Part shown: in pieces, positions 60,263 through 64,000 of the stretch
Layout: the number at the start of each line of letters is the position of its first letter
Numbering within the stretch: the first letter of the stretch is position 1
Assembly (NCBI GenBank): GCA_020846005.1
Contig: JADLEQ010000035.1
Location: 1-64,000, forward strand
Direction of reading: 5' to 3'
Origin: Polyangiaceae bacterium
GTDB taxonomy: Bacteria > Myxococcota_A > Polyangia > Polyangiales > Polyangiaceae
Length of the DNA stretch: 64,000 nt
Translations under genes and position numbers: made by a program
Notes under the pieces: model-generated
Database searches by the model: none
Told to the model about the DNA's origin: nothing
What the model saw: the letters and a program-made list of their open reading frames with translations, nothing else

Positions 60263-60754
60263 TCACCCGGAGTCGGCGCCACGGGCTGCGAGGACGACCG
60301 CGACCCCCACGGGGTACGCGAGGAGCAGCCCCGTCGCCAGGCGGAGCGGCGCCCAGGCGGGTCGCAGCCCCACGCTCTCCGTCGCGACGTCGAGCACCAT
60401 GAGCAGCGCCGCGCCAGCGACCCACGCGCGCAGCGGCCAGGCGCCGAGCCGCGGCTGGAGCGCGAGCGCCCCGAGCCCGAGCCCGAAGTAGATCCCGGCG
60501 CAGCGGGTGCAGACTGCAAGATCGAGCGCGCCCAGCTGGATCGTGCGACCCGGATCTCGATGGCACTGGAACTCGTACCAGCCGTCGAGCAAGTGCGCGA
60601 CCACGGACAGCCCCGGCAGATCGGCGGCGAGCGGCACCCACACGGGACCGAGCCCGACCAGCACGAGCGCCACGCGGACGGCGCCGGCGAGCAGGCGCCA
60701 GAGGCGTTCGTCGCCGCTCGCCCCCCGGGCGGCTCCGGGCGGACCCCCGATCAC
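60263..60754 (-). CDS. DUF2085-family membrane protein
   Basis: Membrane protein of 163 residues, GTG start. The signature CHRDPGRTIQLGALDLAVCT followed by RCAGIYFGLGLGALAL is the DUF2085 motif (CHR.P.RS....LAVC.RC.GIY.G). About four helices are seen, including LLAGAVRVALVLVGLGPVW and ATGLLLAYPVGVAVVLAAR. Function is unknown. It lies four bases after the uracil-DNA glycosylase stop, so the two are probably co-transcribed. Confidence 0.84.
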   Translation of the reverse strand: MIGGPPGAARGASGDERLWRLLAGAVRVALVLVGLGPVWVPLAADLPGLSVVAHLLDGWYEFQCHRDPGRTIQLGALDLAVCTRCAGIYFGLGLGALALQPRLGAWPLRAWVAGAALLMVLDVATESVGLRPAWAPLRLATGLLLAYPVGVAVVLAARGADSG

Positions 60755-60758
60755 GGCG

Positions 60759-61634
60759 CTATGCCTTGCGCTCGGGCACGGGCCGGCCGAGCTGGCGGAG
60801 CACGGCCTGGAGATCGTCCCAGACTGCCCGCTTCGCGCTCGGGGTGCGGAGCAGGTACGCGGGATGGAACGTCGGCATGACGGCGATGCGCCCCTGGTAG
60901 AGCTTCCAGTTGCCGCGGATGCGCGTGATGCTCTCCCCCGTCCCCAGCAGCCCGTGCACGGCTGTGGCGCCCAGCGCGACGATGACCGCCGGCTGCACCA
61001 GCGCGAGCTGGCGCTCCAGGAACCCGCGGCACGCGGCGATCTCCGCCGGCTCGGGCTTCCGGTTACCCGGCGGTCTGCACTTCACGATGTTGCAGACGTA
61101 CACCTCGTCGCGGTCGAGGCCCATGCCCGTGATCATGCGATCGAGGAGCTGACCCGCGGCCCCCACGAACGGGGAGCCGGTCGCGTCCTCGTCGGCGCCT
61201 GGCCCCTCGCCGACGAAGCACAGGCCCGCGCTCCCCGAGCCGCGGGCGAAGACCGTCTGCGTGCGCGTCGACGCGAGCCCGCAGCCGGAACACGCAGCGA
61301 CCTCGCCCTCGAGCGCCTGGAGCCCCTGGCCGCGATCCGACAGCGCGGGCGGCGCGGCACCCGGCGCGGCGCTCACCGGGGGCGGGGAGACCCGGGTGAC
61401 GGGCTTCGCCGCGGCGCGCTGGGGGAGCGCGGCGGCGGGGGCGGCCACCTCGGCGCGCGCGCTCGGCACAGCGGGCGCGGCCGTGGGTTCGCCCGACGCG
61501 GCCGAACGGCGCGCGGCGCTCCGGGGGACGCCCACCGCACCCGACGCGCGCGCCACCTCGAGCCACGCGCCGACCGCGCTCGTGAGACGCCGGAGCTCCT
61601 CGCGCTCGTCCGTGGCCGCCTCGCGCTCGCTCAT
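60759..61634 (-). CDS. Type-4 (UdgA-like) uracil-DNA glycosylase
   Basis: Iron-sulphur uracil-DNA glycosylase of 291 residues. The [4Fe-4S] ligands are Cys115 and Cys118 (ACSGCGLA), Cys186 (IVKCRPP) and Cys202 (IAACRGFL). Catalytic motif A is FVGEGPGADEDATGSPFVG and motif B is VMPTFHPAYLLRTPS. About 95 Ala/Pro-rich residues precede the domain, an unusual linker not seen in the shortest relatives. The protein starts base excision repair of uracil. The stop is followed four bases later by the DUF2085 gene. Confidence 0.93.
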   Translation of the reverse strand: MSEREAATDEREELRRLTSAVGAWLEVARASGAVGVPRSAARRSAASGEPTAAPAVPSARAEVAAPAAALPQRAAAKPVTRVSPPPVSAAPGAAPPALSDRGQGLQALEGEVAACSGCGLASTRTQTVFARGSGSAGLCFVGEGPGADEDATGSPFVGAAGQLLDRMITGMGLDRDEVYVCNIVKCRPPGNRKPEPAEIAACRGFLERQLALVQPAVIVALGATAVHGLLGTGESITRIRGNWKLYQGRIAVMPTFHPAYLLRTPSAKRAVWDDLQAVLRQLGRPVPERKA

Positions 61635-61641
61635 CGGCCGC

Positions 61642-62610
61642 TCAGTGAGCGCCCTCGGCCGCGAGCCACCGCTCCGCGTCGAGCGCGGCCATGCAGCCCG
61701 TCCCCGCCGCCGTGACGGCCTGGCGATAGGTGAAGTCCGCCACGTCGCCGGCGGCGAACACGCCCGGCACGCTGGTGCGAGTCGTGCCCGGATCCACTCG
61801 GATGTAGCCGTTGTCGTGGAGCGCGAGCTGACCCCGAAAGAGCTCTGTCATGGGCGTGTGCCCGATCGCCACGAACATCGCGGCCACCTCGATGGTGCGC
61901 TGCTCGCCCGAGCCGACCCGAGCCAGGCGCAGCCCGGTGACGGTGTCCGCGGCCACGTCGAGCACCTCCTCGACGACGTGGCTCGTCACCACCTCGATCT
62001 TGGGGTTCGCGGCGACCCGCGCCTGCATCGCCTTACTGGCTCGGAACTCCTGCCGCCGGTGGATGAGCGTCACCTTGGAGCAGAGCGCCGCGAGGTAGGC
62101 CGCCTCCTCCATCGCGGTATCTCCGCCCCCGACGACCGCCACCGGCCGGTTGCGGAACAGCGCCCCGTCGCACACCGCGCACGCGCTCACCCCCTTGTTC
62201 TTGAGCTTCTCCTCGCTCTCGAGCCCGAGGTAGTTGGCGCGCGCCCCGGTCGCGACGATGACCGCGCGCGCACGGTGCAGGACGTTGTCGTCCTCGCCCA
62301 CCCACACCTCGAAGGGACGCTTCGCGAGATCGACGCGCATCACGTCCGCCGTCTCGATCTCCGCCCCCTGGTGCGCCGCCTGATCGCGGAACCGCGCCAT
62401 GAGGTCCTGGCCGGTGACCCCCTGCGGGAAGCCCGGGTAGTTCTCGACCTCGGTGGTGAACATCAGCTGCCCGCCGGGCACGAGGCCCCCCGCGCTGAAG
62501 CCCTCGACGACGTACGGCTTCAGGTTGGCGCGCGCGGCGTAGATGGCGGCGGTGAGGCCGGCAGGGCCAGACCCGATGATGAGAAGATCGTGGACGCGCG
62601 GCTCGCTCAT
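61642..62610 (-). CDS. trxB: Thioredoxin-disulphide reductase
   Basis: Flavoprotein of 322 residues that reduces thioredoxin with NADPH. FAD motif LLIIGSGPAGLTAAIYAARA, redox-active Cys144-Ala-Val-Cys147 (SACAVCDGALF), NADPH motif VAVVGGGDTAMEEAAYLA with HRRQEFRAS, and the C-terminal GVFAAGDVADFTYRQAVTAA. All motifs are intact. It stands seven bases upstream of the glycosylase gene on the same strand. Confidence 0.96.
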   Translation of the reverse strand: MSEPRVHDLLIIGSGPAGLTAAIYAARANLKPYVVEGFSAGGLVPGGQLMFTTEVENYPGFPQGVTGQDLMARFRDQAAHQGAEIETADVMRVDLAKRPFEVWVGEDDNVLHRARAVIVATGARANYLGLESEEKLKNKGVSACAVCDGALFRNRPVAVVGGGDTAMEEAAYLAALCSKVTLIHRRQEFRASKAMQARVAANPKIEVVTSHVVEEVLDVAADTVTGLRLARVGSGEQRTIEVAAMFVAIGHTPMTELFRGQLALHDNGYIRVDPGTTRTSVPGVFAAGDVADFTYRQAVTAAGTGCMAALDAERWLAAEGAH

Positions 62611-62660
62611 GGGGCCGTCCTAGCGCCGCAGGACGACGGCCGCCACGGCGGAGGCGCGGA

Positions 62661-64000
62661 TCAGAAGCGGGCGGTCGCGCCCAGCGAGACGAGGTGCGCC
62701 TCCTGGCTCGCCCGACCACCGTTGATGGCGTAGGGCGACCGGAAGGGCGGCGTCGTGACGACCTCGCCAGCCACGACGAGGAGCTTCCCGTTGCCGCCGT
62801 TGTCGGCGTCCTCGAACCCGACGTGGGCGTACGCCGCGTCGAGGTCGACCGGACCGATCCGGTAGGTCGCGCCGACCGACAGACCGAGCCGAGCCGTCGC
62901 GAGCTGGGTGACGTTGAGGTACGCGGGATCCTGAGCGTCCGACTCGTACCAGGCGCCCGCGCGGACCGCGAGCTGCGCCGGGAGGACGACCCAGTCGCCG
63001 CCGAGCCGCACACCGAAGGTGTCGCGGGGCAGCCTCAGCTCCACGTCGTTGTTCTGGGGCACCTCCGAACCGGCGCCTTGCACGACGATCTTCGGCTGCG
63101 CGGGGAACCGCACGGAGACTCGCTCGTGCTCGCTCGTCTGTGTCCACTCGAAGTCGAGCCCGATGTCGAACACGTCATCAGCGAGCGGATCGCGGACGGT
63201 CGCCCCGCCCTCGACGGGCGGCTTCTGGCCGCGCGGCGCGTGGTACCGGGCACCGACGCGCGCGTTCAGCGGGTGCTCGAGCCGGAACCGGCCGAGACCT
63301 TCACCGATGTCACGGCTCTCGGTCACCGTAGGGTTCGGGTTCACGCCCCGCGTGCCGTAGTAGCTCGCCTGGGTCTGCAGATCGATGCGCCCCTGGATGT
63401 CCTGCTGCGCGCGGACGGCCAACCCGACGTCGAGCACGGGCACCGGCGACCAGTGCGCGCCCACGACCACGCCGGGAGTGAACCAGTCGGCGGTGTGGAT
63501 CGTGGCGATGATGTCGCCGTTCGGATCCTCGGGCGCGCACGTGCCGTCCGCCGCGCACGGCGTGACGAGGCTCATCGTGGCTTGGCGCACCTCGAGCTGC
63601 CCCATGCCCCAGATGAAGCCGGCGCCGAGCCGCAGATCGCGGATTGGCTCCCAGGCGACGGCGAAGACGTGGTCGAGCAGGATCCCCTTCTGCTCGAGCA
63701 GCATGTAGCGCTGGGGCGAGGGGATCTGCTGAGCGTAGCCGAACGAGTTGGTGACCTCGACGGTGTCCGGGAACTCGACGCTGCCGTACGAGTTGGGCGG
63801 CGCCACCAGATAGCCGACCGCGAGCGAGGGACCGAGGCGGACCACCGCGCCGAGGGAAGGAAGCGGGGTCGGGGTGGACTCGGTGCAGGTAGGCGTCTTC
63901 GGATACGTGAGCCCCGTGGTCAGCGTCGTGCCCGGCCCCGAGCGGGTGAAGCACGTCTCGTTGAAGACGAGGTGCGAGCCGGCGTAGACGCTCGTCGCCT
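62661..64000 (-). CDS. FadL/OmpP1-like outer membrane protein, partial at the 5' end
   Basis: The reading frame continues unbroken to the window edge (first complete codon at 63998), so the N-terminus is missing; about 446 residues are seen. Beta-barrel features recur: ATSVYAGSHLVFNETCFTR, LGPSLAVGYLVAPPNSYGSV, LRLGAGFIWGMGQLEVRQAT, VVVGAHWSPVPVLDVGLAVR, ARVGARYHAPRG and DTFGVRLGGDWVVLPAQLAVRA. The strand pattern ends LVSLGATARF with a terminal Phe typical of outer-membrane barrels. FadL-type proteins import hydrophobic compounds; specificity is unknown. Some Cys near the N-terminus could form a disulphide loop. Confidence 0.78.
   Translation of the reverse strand, partial: ATSVYAGSHLVFNETCFTRSGPGTTLTTGLTYPKTPTCTESTPTPLPSLGAVVRLGPSLAVGYLVAPPNSYGSVEFPDTVEVTNSFGYAQQIPSPQRYMLLEQKGILLDHVFAVAWEPIRDLRLGAGFIWGMGQLEVRQATMSLVTPCAADGTCAPEDPNGDIIATIHTADWFTPGVVVGAHWSPVPVLDVGLAVRAQQDIQGRIDLQTQASYYGTRGVNPNPTVTESRDIGEGLGRFRLEHPLNARVGARYHAPRGQKPPVEGGATVRDPLADDVFDIGLDFEWTQTSEHERVSVRFPAQPKIVVQGAGSEVPQNNDVELRLPRDTFGVRLGGDWVVLPAQLAVRAGAWYESDAQDPAYLNVTQLATARLGLSVGATYRIGPVDLDAAYAHVGFEDADNGGNGKLLVVAGEVVTTPPFRSPYAINGGRASQEAHLVSLGATARF

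Overview
The window looks like a chromosomal segment of a very GC-rich myxobacterium (Myxococcota, probably Polyangia-like). The clues are near-saturated G/C third positions, many GTG starts, a large number of lipobox proteins, giant von Willebrand-type lipoproteins, a C-terminal MYXO-CTERM-like tail on a subtilase, and a lexA promoter carrying the GTTCAG half of the myxobacterial LexA operator. No plasmid, phage or complete insertion sequence is visible. The left 1.7 kb is a scrapyard of transposase fragments and frameshifted genes.

Layout. 1-1,900: decayed IS pieces and two translationally coupled but frameshifted genes. 2-14.6 kb: a methyltransferase, an M23 peptidase, then three tandem paralogous ~800-residue von Willebrand lipoproteins with an OmpR-type response regulator between copies 2 and 3, followed by a divergent degenerate response regulator and an orphan lipoprotein. 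14.7-20.5 kb: uvrC, a VanW-domain protein, a small lipoprotein, a dual-specificity phosphatase and a zinc-ribbon membrane protein. 20.7-25.5 kb: a tightly overlapping TetR regulator / secreted subtilase / RNase HI chain. 25.5-31 kb: a YkgJ-like cysteine cluster protein, an EamA exporter, tRNA-Gly(GCC) with its promoter and two 77-bp repeats, a Cys-rich lipoprotein, a phosphoesterase and an HxsB-like radical SAM/SPASM protein with no visible partner. 31-35.6 kb: hisC, a TPR lipoprotein and three small lipoproteins.

35.6-44.6 kb is a minus-strand respiratory complex I block in the order nuoE-F-J-K-L-M-N. The genes are joined by stop/start overlaps, but G, H and I are absent between F and J; NuoL and NuoM carry unusual extensions. 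44.8-52.9 kb: a proline-rich zinc-ribbon membrane protein, DUF2752, ychF, two acyl-CoA dehydrogenases, a class I glutamine amidotransferase whose 3' end is triplicated, a dipeptide epimerase-like enolase-superfamily protein and a secreted SUMF1-fold protein. 53-60.2 kb is an envelope block: ExbB/TolQ, ExbD/TolR and TonB-like proteins, a cyclic-nucleotide-binding protein, lexA, then a DUF4398 lipoprotein, an OmpA/TSP3 protein and an outer-membrane-barrel-like protein. 60.2-64 kb, minus strand: DUF2085, type-4 uracil-DNA glycosylase, thioredoxin reductase and a FadL-like outer membrane protein cut by the window edge.

Functional themes are cell-envelope lipoproteins and energised envelope transport, the NADH dehydrogenase membrane arm, and DNA repair (UvrC, LexA, uracil-DNA glycosylase, RNase HI). 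All identifications come from reading motifs by eye; no database search was run.
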